From Amycolatopsis thermalba (GTDB lineage: Bacteria; Actinomycetota; Actinomycetes; Mycobacteriales; Pseudonocardiaceae), in contig NZ_PQHW01000065.1 in the NCBI RefSeq assembly GCF_003385215.1, positions 1-39,333 on the forward strand: a stretch of DNA of 39,333 nt, given 5' to 3'. The notes beneath the pieces are model-generated. The model was not told the DNA's origin, ran no database searches, and saw only the letters and a program-made list of their open reading frames with translations. The translations under genes and the position numbers were made by a program. Shown piece after piece: positions 22,676 to 30,795 of this stretch (within the stretch, counting starts at the first letter, position 1; each line of letters starts with the position of its first letter).

Positions 22676-24406
22676 ATGCAGCACGACGACGACCCCACGG
22701 CGGAGACCGGCCCGATCCGCCGGATCCCCGGGCCGCCTGCTGCCGACCCCCGCCGCGCGCGACGGGCGCGGCGCTACGCCGAGACCGGCGACTCCCCCGC
22801 CCGGCCCGCGGGTGGCGACGCCCTGGGTGGCCGGCCCGCCGCGGGGGCTTCCTCCGCGGAGCACCGAGCGGACGGGCGTCACGGCACCGGAAGTGGCAGC
22901 TCCGCACGTGCTGGTGGCGGCGCCCCGGGCACCGGCCGGCGATCGCGCGCGACTGCCGCCGAAGCGGACTCGCGTCGCACTGGCCGCCGGAACCCTGACG
23001 AGCGCACGGCGCGCCCGCCCCGGAGCCCTGCCGGATCGGACGAGGCCGCCGGGCCCTCCGAGGCGAGCCTTCCGCGCGCGGCGCATCGTGCGAGCGGAGC
23101 CGGCCGCCCGCGACGGGGGCGCGCCGAAAGCACCGGCCACCGGGCGCGCCGCTCCGAAGACACCCCGCCCCGCGCCGCCGCGCCACCCACCGGGCACGGG
23201 CACGGCCACGGCCACTCCCCCGCACCGCCGGCCTCCCGGCGCGTCAAGCTCCTCCTCATCTGGCTGCTGGCCCCCATCGCGCTCGCCACCGTCGCCGGCC
23301 TGCTGCTGCTCTACCCCTGGGGCCAGGCCGAACCGGACTCGGCGATCTCGCAGGGCACCCCCGTCCACGGCACCATCAGCACCGCCACCTCCGGCCCCTG
23401 CCTGGCCGCCGGTCAGGTGCAGGTCGGCGACCAGCCGGACGCCAAGCCCTGCCTCACCGCCACCATCACCCTCACCGACGGGCCGGGCAGCGGGCGCACC
23501 GTCGAGCTGACCGTGCCCATCGAGCCGAGCACCCCGCGCTTCAGCGCCGGCGACGACGTCGTCCTGGCCTACAACGGCGGCGATGCGGCCGATCCCGGCT
23601 CCTACCAGCTGGTCGACTTCCAGCGCGGCCTCCCGCTCGCCGTGCTCGCCGCGCTGTTCGCGATCGCCGTGGTCGTCCTCGGGCGCTGGCACGGCCTGGC
23701 CGCGCTCGGCGCGCTGGTGCTCAGTTTCGTCGTGCTGGTGGCGTTCGTGCTGCCCGCGATCCTGGCCGGGGAGAACCCGCTGCTCGTCGCGATCGTCGGC
23801 GCCGGGCTCATCATGTTCATCGCCCTGTACCTGACCCACGGCCTGTCCGCCCGCACCTCCGTCGCCGTGCTGGGCACGCTGGTCAGCCTGGCCCTGATCG
23901 GCGCGCTGTCGGCGATCTTCTCCGCGGCCGCGTCCCTGACCGGGCTGGACGACAGCACCTCGACGCTCATCGCCTCCCTCGGCCACGGCATCGACGCGCG
24001 CGGCCTGCTGCTGGCCGGCATCGTGATCGGCGCGCTCGGCGTGCTCGACGACGTCACCGTCACCCAGACCAGCGCCGTGTGGGAGCTGCGCCGCGCCAAC
24101 CCGTCGCTGACCTGGCGCGAGCTGTACTCCGCGGGGCTGCGGATCGGCCGCGACCACGTCGGCTCGGCGGTGAACACGCTGGTCATGGCCTACGCCGGCG
24201 CCGCGCTGCCGGTGATGCTGTACTCGTCGATCTCCGGCGTCGGGCTCGGCGCGATCCTCGGCTCGCAGGACGTCGCGCAGGAGATCGTGCGGACCCTGGC
24301 CGGCAGCGTCGGCATCGTCGCGGCCGTGCCGGTGACCACCGTGCTGGCCGCGATGATCGCCAGCCGCGAACCCGTCAGCCCCACCAGGCACAGCAGCGAT
24401 CACTAG
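22676..24406 (+). CDS. YibE/F-family membrane protein with long disordered N-terminus
   Basis: The protein has about 576 residues. Residues 1 to about 185 are Arg, Pro, Ala, Gly and Thr rich with no predicted fold. The first helix is at about 195-215 (LLLIWLLAPIALATVAGLLLL). An extracellular beta-type domain follows, with GTPVHGTISTATSGPC and a Cys pair. After that come seven or so membrane helices of the YibE/F domain, including IVIGALGVLDDVTVTQTSAVWEL and AYAGAALPVMLYSSISG, both characteristic. The family is widespread and poorly understood; some members are linked to export. ATG 22676 is chosen as the first in-frame ATG after the divergent gap, but its ribosome site is weak. Confidence 0.85.
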   Translation: MQHDDDPTAETGPIRRIPGPPAADPRRARRARRYAETGDSPARPAGGDALGGRPAAGASSAEHRADGRHGTGSGSSARAGGGAPGTGRRSRATAAEADSRRTGRRNPDERTARPPRSPAGSDEAAGPSEASLPRAAHRASGAGRPRRGRAESTGHRARRSEDTPPRAAAPPTGHGHGHGHSPAPPASRRVKLLLIWLLAPIALATVAGLLLLYPWGQAEPDSAISQGTPVHGTISTATSGPCLAAGQVQVGDQPDAKPCLTATITLTDGPGSGRTVELTVPIEPSTPRFSAGDDVVLAYNGGDAADPGSYQLVDFQRGLPLAVLAALFAIAVVVLGRWHGLAALGALVLSFVVLVAFVLPAILAGENPLLVAIVGAGLIMFIALYLTHGLSARTSVAVLGTLVSLALIGALSAIFSAAASLTGLDDSTSTLIASLGHGIDARGLLLAGIVIGALGVLDDVTVTQTSAVWELRRANPSLTWRELYSAGLRIGRDHVGSAVNTLVMAYAGAALPVMLYSSISGVGLGAILGSQDVAQEIVRTLAGSVGIVAAVPVTTVLAAMIASREPVSPTRHSSDH

Positions 24407-24493
24407 CCCCAGGCGAGCACCCCGCGCTGGTCAGGCCCCTCGCCATGGGGTACGAAGGCCGGGCACACGGTTCCCGTCCGGCGGGGAGGGGTC

Positions 24494-24766
24494 TTGGTCG
24501 TTCACGCATTGCCGCGGCGCCTGACGAACGCCGCCGTCCGCACGCTCACGAGCCTGCCGCGCATCGCGACCGCGCTCACCGAACTGCGTGACGCGGCCAA
24601 GCACCTGGAACGGCTGGCGACCTTCGCCGCGGAGGAGCTGCCGGAGATCGTCTACCAGCTGGAGGGCATCCGCGAGCAGCTGACCGCGATCGAGAACCGG
24701 CTCGGCGGCCGCGACGGCGAGGTCAGCCCAGCCGCGCCACGAACCGGCTCACGGCCTCCATCGTGA
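24494..24766 (+). CDS. Small hypothetical protein, predicted helical
   Basis: A 90-residue frame starts at TTG 24494 behind GGGGAGGGG. Its middle (ATALTELRDAAKHLERLATFA and ELPEIVYQLEGIREQLTAIE) looks like an amphipathic or coiled-coil helix, and the tail is short and Pro/Ser-rich. No family is recognised. Its last 44 bp overlap the end of the convergent membrane-protein gene. Conserved-looking Leu spacing and the strong ribosome site favour a real gene despite the rare TTG start. Confidence 0.55.
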   Translation: MVVHALPRRLTNAAVRTLTSLPRIATALTELRDAAKHLERLATFAAEELPEIVYQLEGIREQLTAIENRLGGRDGEVSPAAPRTGSRPPS

Positions 24767-25388
24767 ACCGCTGCGCGATCTTGCCCGGCGGCGCAGCGGA
24801 CGCCAGCTGGTAGAGGGGCCGGTCCGGCACACCCGCGCCGCGCGCCTCGGCCCGCAGCTGCGCGACCAGCAGCTCGGCGAAGACCAGCCCGTTGGCCTCG
24901 ATGTTGTTCGCCACCGCGTCGGCCAGCCGCCGCAGGGTGAGGATGGGCAGCTCGCGCCCGCCGGTCCCGGCGTAGACGGCGAGGTCGATCTTGACGACCT
25001 GGCCGCGCTGCCCGGAGTTGAACAGCAGGCTGACCGTGCGCGCCCCGCGGACGTCGGTGACCAGCAGGTCGATCCGCCGCGCCTGAGCCAGGTCCACGCG
25101 GCGGGTGCGGAAGGTGCGCACCAGCACCGCGGTGCCCTCCAGCCACAGCTTGCGCCGCACGTTCCACACCACCACGTACAGCAGCGGCAACCCCACCACC
25201 GCCGCGGTGACCAGGCCCGGGACCTGCCCGCCGATCAGTCCCGCGATGCCGCCGAACGCCGCGGCCATGATCAGCACCCCGGCCAGACCGGAGAGCAGCC
25301 GGCGCCGGGCCAGCCCCGGATCCTCCTGGTGCAGCGGCAGCCGCCGCGGTTCGGCCGGCTTCTTCGGCTCGGTCACTTCTTCCCCCAT
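24723..25388 (-). CDS. Conserved membrane protein of unknown function
   Basis: The protein has about 221 residues. Two membrane helices lie at about 33-56 and 58-76 (LAGVLIMAAAFGGIAGLIGG and LVTAAVVGLPLLYVVVWNV). A cytoplasmic domain follows with a repeated beta pattern (KLWLEGTAVLVRTFRTRRVDL, ARRIDLLVTDV) that resembles PH-like domains of bacterial membrane proteins. ATG 25388 overlaps the stop of the hydrolase gene by one base (TGATG), so the two are coupled. A function is not known. It is the last gene of the conserved minus-strand block. Confidence 0.7.
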   Translation of the reverse strand: MGEEVTEPKKPAEPRRLPLHQEDPGLARRRLLSGLAGVLIMAAAFGGIAGLIGGQVPGLVTAAVVGLPLLYVVVWNVRRKLWLEGTAVLVRTFRTRRVDLAQARRIDLLVTDVRGARTVSLLFNSGQRGQVVKIDLAVYAGTGGRELPILTLRRLADAVANNIEANGLVFAELLVAQLRAEARGAGVPDRPLYQLASAAPPGKIAQRFTMEAVSRFVARLG

Positions 25389-25993
25389 CACGGCATCGGG
25401 ACGACGCTGCGCGCCCCGCTCAGGAACGGATTGCCGGCCCGCTCACGGCCGATCGTCGTGGCCGGGCCGTGCCCGGGCAGCACCACCGTGTCATCGGGCA
25501 GCGGCAGCAGCACGTCACGCAGGGACTCCCCCAGCCGCCGCTGGTCGCCGCGGCCGACCGAGCCCGCGAAGAGCGTGTCGCCGGTCAGCGCGAGGCGGCC
25601 GCCCTCGGGCGTGGTCACGCGGAACACCACCGAGCCGTCGGTGTGGCCGGGCACCAGGTCGACGTCGATCACCAGGCCCGCCAGTTCCAGCGGCGCGCCG
25701 GTCAGGTCGCGCACGTCCGCGGGCAAGCCGTCGTGCAGGCCGCGGTCGGCCGGGTGGATCCACATCGGAACGTCGTGGGCCGCAGTCAGCACCGGAGCGC
25801 CTCCGACGTGGTCGGGGTGGCCGTGGGTGGCCAGCACCGCCGCCGGGGTCAGCCGGTGCTCGGCGAGCGCCTCGGCGACGCGGCCGGCCGAGTCCTCGCC
25901 CGGGTCGACGACCACGCACGCGGTGCCCGGGCCGGGCGCGAGCAGGTAGCAGTTGGCCCGCAGCGCGCCTGCCGGGAACCCGACGACGAGCAC
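25388..25993 (-). CDS. Metallo-beta-lactamase-fold hydrolase, glyoxalase II-like
   Basis: The 201-residue protein has the metal motif ATHGHPDHVGG (HxHxDH) near residue 56, VPGHTDGSVV with the next metal His, LTGDTLFAGS with the bridging Asp, and VVLPGHGPAT with the last His. This fits the hydroxyacylglutathione hydrolase-like branch. Actinobacteria lack glutathione, so the true substrate may be another thioester such as a mycothiol conjugate. That is inference. GTG 25993 is chosen because GGAGG lies about 9 nt upstream and homologues begin at this point (VLVVGFPAGALRANCYLL). It corresponds in position to M. tuberculosis Rv2581c, beside ppiB and relA. Confidence 0.88.
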   Translation of the reverse strand: MLVVGFPAGALRANCYLLAPGPGTACVVVDPGEDSAGRVAEALAEHRLTPAAVLATHGHPDHVGGAPVLTAAHDVPMWIHPADRGLHDGLPADVRDLTGAPLELAGLVIDVDLVPGHTDGSVVFRVTTPEGGRLALTGDTLFAGSVGRGDQRRLGESLRDVLLPLPDDTVVLPGHGPATTIGRERAGNPFLSGARSVVPMP

Positions 25994-26047
25994 GAAAATC
26001 CACCTCCGCGTCCGCGCGTCCACCCGTGCCCGGGATGTCCGGCACCC

Positions 26048-26053
26048 ACCCTA
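26048..26053 (-). promoter_or_regulatory. Possible -10 element of the hydrolase gene
   Basis: TAGGGT on the minus strand would give a leader of about 45-50 nt with its GGAGG site. It stands back to back with the cyclophilin promoter candidate. Confidence 0.35.
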
Positions 26054-26089
26054 ACCGGGGCTGTACAGGGTCCTCACAGGCTGTGCCCA

Positions 26090-26095
26090 TAGACT
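26090..26095 (+). promoter_or_regulatory. Possible -10 element of the cyclophilin-like gene
   Basis: TAGACT fits TANNNT and would give a leader of about 38 nt ending in GGAGGG. No good -35 is visible. Confidence 0.4.
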
Positions 26096-26138
26096 GCCGC
26101 CACCCGATCGGTGACGTCGAGTGGATTCTGGAGGGCAG

Positions 26139-26987
26139 GTGGCGACCAACCAGCAGCGCCGTGAGGCCGCGAAGCGCAAGCTCGAGCGGCAGATGGCCCG
26201 CCGGGCGGAGCAGGCGAAACGCCGCAAGATCGTCGGCGTCGGCGCGACCGTCGGCGCGGTGGTCGTGGTCGCCGGGCTGGTGGTGTTCTTCGCGACCCGC
26301 GGCAGTGACGGCGGTGACGCCGCCGCCTCCCCGACGACGGCCCCGTCCTCCGGACTGAACATCCCGACGCAGCGCGCCGCGGTGCCGCAGCGGCCGACGC
26401 CGCTGCCGAACCCGGTGCAGTGCGAGTACCCGGCCACGCCGGGCGAGTCCGCGGCCAAGCCGAACAACCCGCCGCAGGGCAAGGACATTCCGTCGACCGG
26501 CACGGTGAACGTCACCCTGAAGACCACCGCCGGGGACATCCCGCTGACGCTGGACCGCGCGCTCGCGCCGTGCACCGTGAACAGCTTCCTGAGCCTGGCG
26601 CAGCAGGGGTACTACACCGACACGTCGTGCGCGCGGCTGGGCACCGACGCGAGCCTGATGATGCTGCAGTGCGGTGACCCGAGCGGCACCGGCAGCGGCG
26701 GCCCGGGCTACTCGTTCGCCGACGAGACCTTCCCCGAGCTGACCTACGGCCGCGGCCTGCTGGCGATGGCCAACGCGGGCCCGAACACCAACGGCAGCCA
26801 GTTCTTCATGGTGTACGGCCCGGCGGAGCTGAGCCCGGACTACACCGTGTTCGGCTCGATCTCCGACGCCGGCCTGGAGGTGCTCGACAAGGTGGCCCGC
26901 GCCGGCCACGACGGCAGCTTCGACCCGAGCCCGGGCGGCGGCAAGCCCAACACGGAGGTCAAGTTCACCGCGGTGACGATCGGCTGA
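26139..26987 (+). CDS. Membrane-anchored cyclophilin-type peptidyl-prolyl isomerase
   Basis: The 282-residue protein has a basic coiled N-terminus (RREAAKRKLERQMARRAEQ), one membrane helix at about 37-56 (VGATVGAVVVVAGLVVFFA), a linker of about 60 residues rich in Ser/Thr/Pro, and an outer cyclophilin domain. The domain has VNVTLKTTAGDIPLTL, CTVNSFLSLAQQGYY, GRGLLAMANAGPNTNGSQFFM and YTVFGSI, all typical. It corresponds to M. tuberculosis PpiB (Rv2582). Two cysteines in the domain may pair outside the cell. The frame is open to 26121, but GTG 26139 has GGAGGG just upstream. It should assist folding of exported proteins. Confidence 0.92.
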   Translation: MATNQQRREAAKRKLERQMARRAEQAKRRKIVGVGATVGAVVVVAGLVVFFATRGSDGGDAAASPTTAPSSGLNIPTQRAAVPQRPTPLPNPVQCEYPATPGESAAKPNNPPQGKDIPSTGTVNVTLKTTAGDIPLTLDRALAPCTVNSFLSLAQQGYYTDTSCARLGTDASLMMLQCGDPSGTGSGGPGYSFADETFPELTYGRGLLAMANAGPNTNGSQFFMVYGPAELSPDYTVFGSISDAGLEVLDKVARAGHDGSFDPSPGGGKPNTEVKFTAVTIG

Positions 26988-26996
26988 TCCTCGTCC

Positions 26997-27039
26997 CGGC
27001 AGCGGCCTGGAGTCCAGTGTGGACCCCAGGCCGCTGCCG
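26997..27039. terminator. Long hairpin terminator between the convergent cyclophilin and crotonase genes
   Basis: CGGCAGCGGCCTGG (26997-27010) pairs with CCAGGCCGCTGCCG (27026-27039), then GTCCA pairs with TGGAC around a GTG loop. In total there are 19 paired positions with one mismatch (27011/27025). It serves both strands. Confidence 0.85.
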
Positions 27040-27042
27040 CGT

Positions 27043-27816
27043 TCAGGAGGCCGTGAACTTCGGCTGGCGGCGGCCCAGGAAGGCCGCCACGCCCTCGGCG
27101 TAGTCCTCGCCGTGGATGGCCGCGGAGCGGATCTCCTCGACCTCGCCGTCGCTTTCGGACTGTCCGTCGAGGATCTTGCCGATGATCCGGTTCATGCCGC
27201 GGATCGAGGCCTGCGAACGGGAACACAGGGTGGTGACGAAGTCCGCCACCCCGGCGTCGAGGTCGGCGAACGTGTCGTTGACGAGGCCGATCTCGCGAGC
27301 GCGGGCGGCGTCGATCAGCCGGCCGGACAGCAGGAAGTAGCGCGCGTGGGCGGGCCCGATCAGCGACACCAGCTGGCGCGTGGAGCGGAAGTCGTAGACG
27401 ATGCCGAGTTTCGCCGGGGTGATCCCGAAGCGCGCCCCGTCCTCGGCGAAGCGGAAGTCGCAGGCGACGGAGATCTGGCAGCCGCCGCCGATGCAGTTGC
27501 CGCGGATCTTCGCCACGGTCGGCTTGGTCATGCCGGCCAGCGCGGTCACCGCGCCCTCGACGACCTCGTCGTAGGCGGCGGCGCCGTCCGCGGTGGAGCG
27601 CAGGCTGCCGAATTCGGAGATGTCCGCGCCCGCGGAGAAGTCCGGCCCGGCGCCGGTCAGCACGAGCACCTTGAGCGCCGGATCGGCCTCCACCGCGGCG
27701 ACGGCGTCCGGGATCGCCGCCCACATGTCGTGCGTGATCGCGTTCTTCTTCTCCGGCCGCGCGAAGGTCAGCGTGGCCACTTCCCCGTCGCGCGCGAACT
27801 CCAGCCCTGGTGCCAT
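27043..27816 (-). CDS. Enoyl-CoA hydratase/isomerase (crotonase) family protein with altered active site
   Basis: The 257-residue protein has the crotonase fold. It includes VLTGAGPDFSAGADISEF (oxyanion-hole region near residues 53-70) and RGNCIGGGCQISVACDFRFA near 106-124. In ordinary hydratases a Glu stands where Q114 lies (GGGxE) and a second Glu stands at the position matching P134 (TPAKLG here). Both are absent, so simple enoyl-CoA hydration is doubtful; other crotonase reactions or isomerase-like chemistry are possible. ATG 27816 has TAGGGT exactly 6 nt upstream, suggesting a leaderless transcript. It lies between the cyclophilin and relA genes, where mycobacteria have no such gene, so it looks like an insertion into a conserved order. 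Confidence 0.85.
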   Translation of the reverse strand: MAPGLEFARDGEVATLTFARPEKKNAITHDMWAAIPDAVAAVEADPALKVLVLTGAGPDFSAGADISEFGSLRSTADGAAAYDEVVEGAVTALAGMTKPTVAKIRGNCIGGGCQISVACDFRFAEDGARFGITPAKLGIVYDFRSTRQLVSLIGPAHARYFLLSGRLIDAARAREIGLVNDTFADLDAGVADFVTTLCSRSQASIRGMNRIIGKILDGQSESDGEVEEIRSAAIHGEDYAEGVAAFLGRRQPKFTAS

Positions 27817-27822
27817 ACCGGC

Positions 27823-27828
27823 ACCCTA
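27823..27828 (-). promoter_or_regulatory. -10 element, probable leaderless start of the crotonase gene
   Basis: TAGGGT on the minus strand ends 6 nt before ATG 27816. It sits between the relA stop and the crotonase start, so the crotonase has its own promoter. Confidence 0.5.
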
Positions 27829-27838
27829 ACGGCCGGGG

Positions 27839-30169
27839 TCAGGAGGCGGACGTGACGCGGTACACGTCGTAGACGCCCTCGACGCCGCGGACCACCTTCA
27901 GCACGTGGCCCAGGTGCTTCGGGTCGCCCATCTCGAAGGTGAACCGGCTGACCGCCACCCGGTCCCGCGAGGTCTGCACCGACGCGGACAGGATGTTGAC
28001 CTTCTCGTCGGCCAGCACCTTCGTCACGTCGGACAGCAGCCGGTGCCGGTCCAGCGCCTCGACCTGGATGGACACCAGGAACACCGAGTTCGCCGACGGC
28101 GCCCACTCCACCTCGACCAGCCGCTCCGGCTGGGCGCGCAGGTCCTCGGCGTTCGTGCAGTCCGTGCGGTGCACGCTGACGCCGCCGCCGCGGGTGACGA
28201 ACCCGAGGATCTCGTCGCCGGGCACCGGGGTGCAGCAGCGCGCCAGCTTGGTCCACACGTCGGTGGCGTCCTTGACGACGACACCCACGTCGTTGGCCGC
28301 GCGGCGGCGGGTGACCGTGGACGGCGTGGACCGGGCCGCGAGCTCGTCCTCGGCCTCCTCCACGCCACCGATGAGCGCCACCAGCCGCTGCACGACGTGC
28401 TTGGCGCTGACGTGGCCCTCGCCGACCGCGGCGTAGAGCGAGCTGATGTCCGGGTGGTGCAGCTCGGCCGCCAGCGCGCCCATCGCCTCCGCCGACACCA
28501 GGCGCTGCAACGGGAGGCCGACCTTGCGGACCTCCTTGGTGATCGCGTCCTTGCCGGCGTCGATGGCCTCGTCGCGGCGTTCCTTGGCGAACCACTGGCG
28601 GATCTTGGCGCGCGCCTTGGGTGATTTGGCGAAGGTCAGCCAGTCGCGGCTGGGCCCGGAGTTCTCCGCCTTGGAGGTGAAGATCTCGACGACGTCGCCG
28701 TTTTCCAGCTTGCGTTCCAGCGCCACCAGCCGGCCGTTGACGCGGGCGCCGATGCAGCGGTGCCCGACCTCGGTGTGCACGGCGTAGGCGAAGTCCACCG
28801 GCGTGCCGCCGACGGGCAGGGTGACGACGTCGCCCTTGGGCGTGAACACGAAGATCTCGCGGGCGGCCAGCTCGTAGCGCAGCGAGTCGAGGAACTCGCC
28901 GGGGTCGGCGGCCTCCCGCTGCCAGTCCAGCAGCTGCCGCATCCACGCCATCTCGTCGATGTCGACGGCGGTGCCGTGATGGGTGCCCTTGGTCTCCTTG
29001 TACCGCCAGTGCGCCGCGATGCCGTACTCGGCCGTGTGGTGCATCTCGTAGGTGCGGATCTGCACCTCGAGCGGCTTGCCGTCCGGCCCGATCACCGTGG
29101 TGTGCAGCGACTGGTACACGCCGAACCGCGGCTGGGCGATGTAGTCCTTGAACCGGCCGGGCATCGGCTGCCACAGCGCGTGCACGACACCCATCGCGGC
29201 GTAGCAGTCGCGCACGTCCTCGACCAGGATCCGCACGCCCACCAGGTCGTGGATGTCGTCCAGGTCGCGGCCGCGGACGATCATCTTCTGGTGGATGGAG
29301 TAGTAGTGCTTGGGCCTGCCCTCGACCTTCGCGGTGATGCGGGAGCCGCCCAGGGCGCCGGTCAGCTCGTCGATCACCTTGCGCAGGTAGATGTCCCGCG
29401 AGGGCGCCCGGTCGGCGACCAGCCGGACGATCTCGTCGTACTTCTTGGGCTGCAGGATCGCGAACGCGAGGTCCTCCAGCTCCCACTTGACCGTGGCCAT
29501 GCCCAGCCGGTGCGCCAGCGGGGCCAGCACCTCCAGGGTCTCCTTGGCCTTGCGGACCTGCTTCTCCGGCGGCAGGAACCGCATGGTGCGCATGTTGTGC
29601 AGCCGGTCGGCGAGCTTGATGACCAGCACGCGCGGGTCGCGGGCCATCGCGATGACCATCTTGCGGATGGTCTCGGCCTCGGCCGCGGTGCCCAGCTTGA
29701 CCTTGTCCAGCTTGGTGACGCCGTCGACGAGCTGCGCGACCTTCTCGCCGAAGTCGGCGGTCAGCTGCTCCACCGAGTAGCCGGTGTCCTCGACCGTGTC
29801 GTGCAGCAGCGCCGCGACCAGCGTGGTGGTGTCCATGCCCAGCTCGGCCAGGATGGTCGCCACCGCGAGCGGGTGCGTGATGTACGGGTCGCCGGACTTG
29901 CGCCGCTGGTGACGGTGCAGCTCCTCGGCGACGTCGTAGGCGCGCTGCAGGAGGCTCAGGTCCGCGTTCGGGTGCAGGTCGCGGTGGATCGCGGCGAGCG
30001 GTTCCAGAACCTGCTTGACCGGGGCGGCCCGCTGGGCGGTGATCCGCCGCGCGAGCCGGGCGCGGACACGCCGGGTGGCGGACGGTGCCCTGGTGACGCC
30101 CTGCGGCTGCGTGCCGCGGTTGTCGGGGGTCTCCCGGGCGGGCGCCGGGCTTTCGAGCTCCTGGCTCAA
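27839..30169 (-). CDS. relA: Bifunctional (p)ppGpp synthetase/hydrolase Rel
   Basis: The roughly 776-residue protein makes and degrades (p)ppGpp in the stringent response. The N-terminal hydrolase domain has HDTVED (HD at 123-124, ED at 127-128). The synthetase domain has [19 protein letters not shown] and [20 protein letters not shown], with RFKD, the RXKD motif of bifunctional Rel enzymes. A TGS domain ([17 protein letters not shown]), a zinc-finger-like CCTPVPGD region and a C-terminal ACT domain follow. The frame is open to 30208, but AGGAGG is 5 nt before TTG 30169, so TTG is the likely start. The length and domains match M. tuberculosis Rel (790 residues). Confidence 0.95.
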   Translation of the reverse strand: MSQELESPAPARETPDNRGTQPQGVTRAPSATRRVRARLARRITAQRAAPVKQVLEPLAAIHRDLHPNADLSLLQRAYDVAEELHRHQRRKSGDPYITHPLAVATILAELGMDTTTLVAALLHDTVEDTGYSVEQLTADFGEKVAQLVDGVTKLDKVKLGTAAEAETIRKMVIAMARDPRVLVIKLADRLHNMRTMRFLPPEKQVRKAKETLEVLAPLAHRLGMATVKWELEDLAFAILQPKKYDEIVRLVADRAPSRDIYLRKVIDELTGALGGSRITAKVEGRPKHYYSIHQKMIVRGRDLDDIHDLVGVRILVEDVRDCYAAMGVVHALWQPMPGRFKDYIAQPRFGVYQSLHTTVIGPDGKPLEVQIRTYEMHHTAEYGIAAHWRYKETKGTHHGTAVDIDEMAWMRQLLDWQREAADPGEFLDSLRYELAAREIFVFTPKGDVVTLPVGGTPVDFAYAVHTEVGHRCIGARVNGRLVALERKLENGDVVEIFTSKAENSGPSRDWLTFAKSPKARAKIRQWFAKERRDEAIDAGKDAITKEVRKVGLPLQRLVSAEAMGALAAELHHPDISSLYAAVGEGHVSAKHVVQRLVALIGGVEEAEDELAARSTPSTVTRRRAANDVGVVVKDATDVWTKLARCCTPVPGDEILGFVTRGGGVSVHRTDCTNAEDLRAQPERLVEVEWAPSANSVFLVSIQVEALDRHRLLSDVTKVLADEKVNILSASVQTSRDRVAVSRFTFEMGDPKHLGHVLKVVRGVEGVYDVYRVTSAS

Positions 30170-30207
30170 GCCCACCTCCTGCTGATCGCGCGGCCTGTAG
30201 ACCACCA

Positions 30208-30213
30208 AGCGTA
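30208..30213 (-). promoter_or_regulatory. Possible -10 element of relA
   Basis: TACGCT on the minus strand would give a leader of about 32 nt that contains AGGAGG and the TTG start. This would allow relA to be transcribed apart from apt and the sec genes. Confidence 0.45.
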
Positions 30214-30275
30214 ACCCCGGCGGGCCACCTCGTTGTTCCCAGCCGCGCCGACCGCCGCGCTCGCGCGCCGAACGG

Positions 30276-30794
30276 TCAGGTGACCAGGAGCGAGCTGACC
30301 TTCCGGCCGCTCAGCGCCGACCGCCCGTCGAGGGCGGCCAGCTCCATCACCACGGACACGCCGGTGACCGTCGCGCCCGCCTTCTCCAGCAGCTCACAGG
30401 CCGCGGCGACGGTGCCGCCGGTGGCGAGCACGTCATCGACCACCACGGCCCGCTGCCCCGGCCGCACCACGCCGGAGGGCAGCTCCAGCGACGCCGTGCC
30501 GTACTCCAGGGCGTAGTCCACCCGCCCCGCGACGCTGGGCAGCTTGCCGGGCTTGCGCACCAGCACGACGCCCATCGCGCGGGCGTAGCCGACGGCCGCG
30601 GCGAGCAGGAACCCGCGTGCCTCGACCGCGGCCAGCACGTCGGTGCCCGGGTCGACCGTGGCCGCCAGCGCGTCGATCACCGCCGCGAACCCGTCCGCGT
30701 CGGCGAACAGCGGCGACAGGTCCCGGAACAGCACGCCCGGCTCCGGGAAGTCCGGCACCTCGGCGATCAGGCCGAGCGCACGCTCCAGGTCCAC
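30276..30794 (-). CDS. apt: Adenine phosphoribosyltransferase
   Basis: The 172-residue protein salvages adenine to AMP with PRPP. It begins [21 protein letters not shown] and has [23 protein letters not shown] and the PRPP loop [16 protein letters not shown], all standard for Apt. GTG 30794 is one base after the secF stop (TGACGTG), so translation is coupled. It links the sec block to relA, as in mycobacteria. Confidence 0.95.
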   Translation of the reverse strand: MDLERALGLIAEVPDFPEPGVLFRDLSPLFADADGFAAVIDALAATVDPGTDVLAAVEARGFLLAAAVGYARAMGVVLVRKPGKLPSVAGRVDYALEYGTASLELPSGVVRPGQRAVVVDDVLATGGTVAAACELLEKAGATVTGVSVVMELAALDGRSALSGRKVSSLLVT

Positions 30795-30795
30795 G

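Noticed and set aside
28760-30214. Long open frame on the plus strand antisense to relA (about 484 codons).
   Set aside because: It mirrors relA codons, is rich in Val, Arg, His and Asp, and matches no family. High-GC genes commonly leave such antisense frames open.
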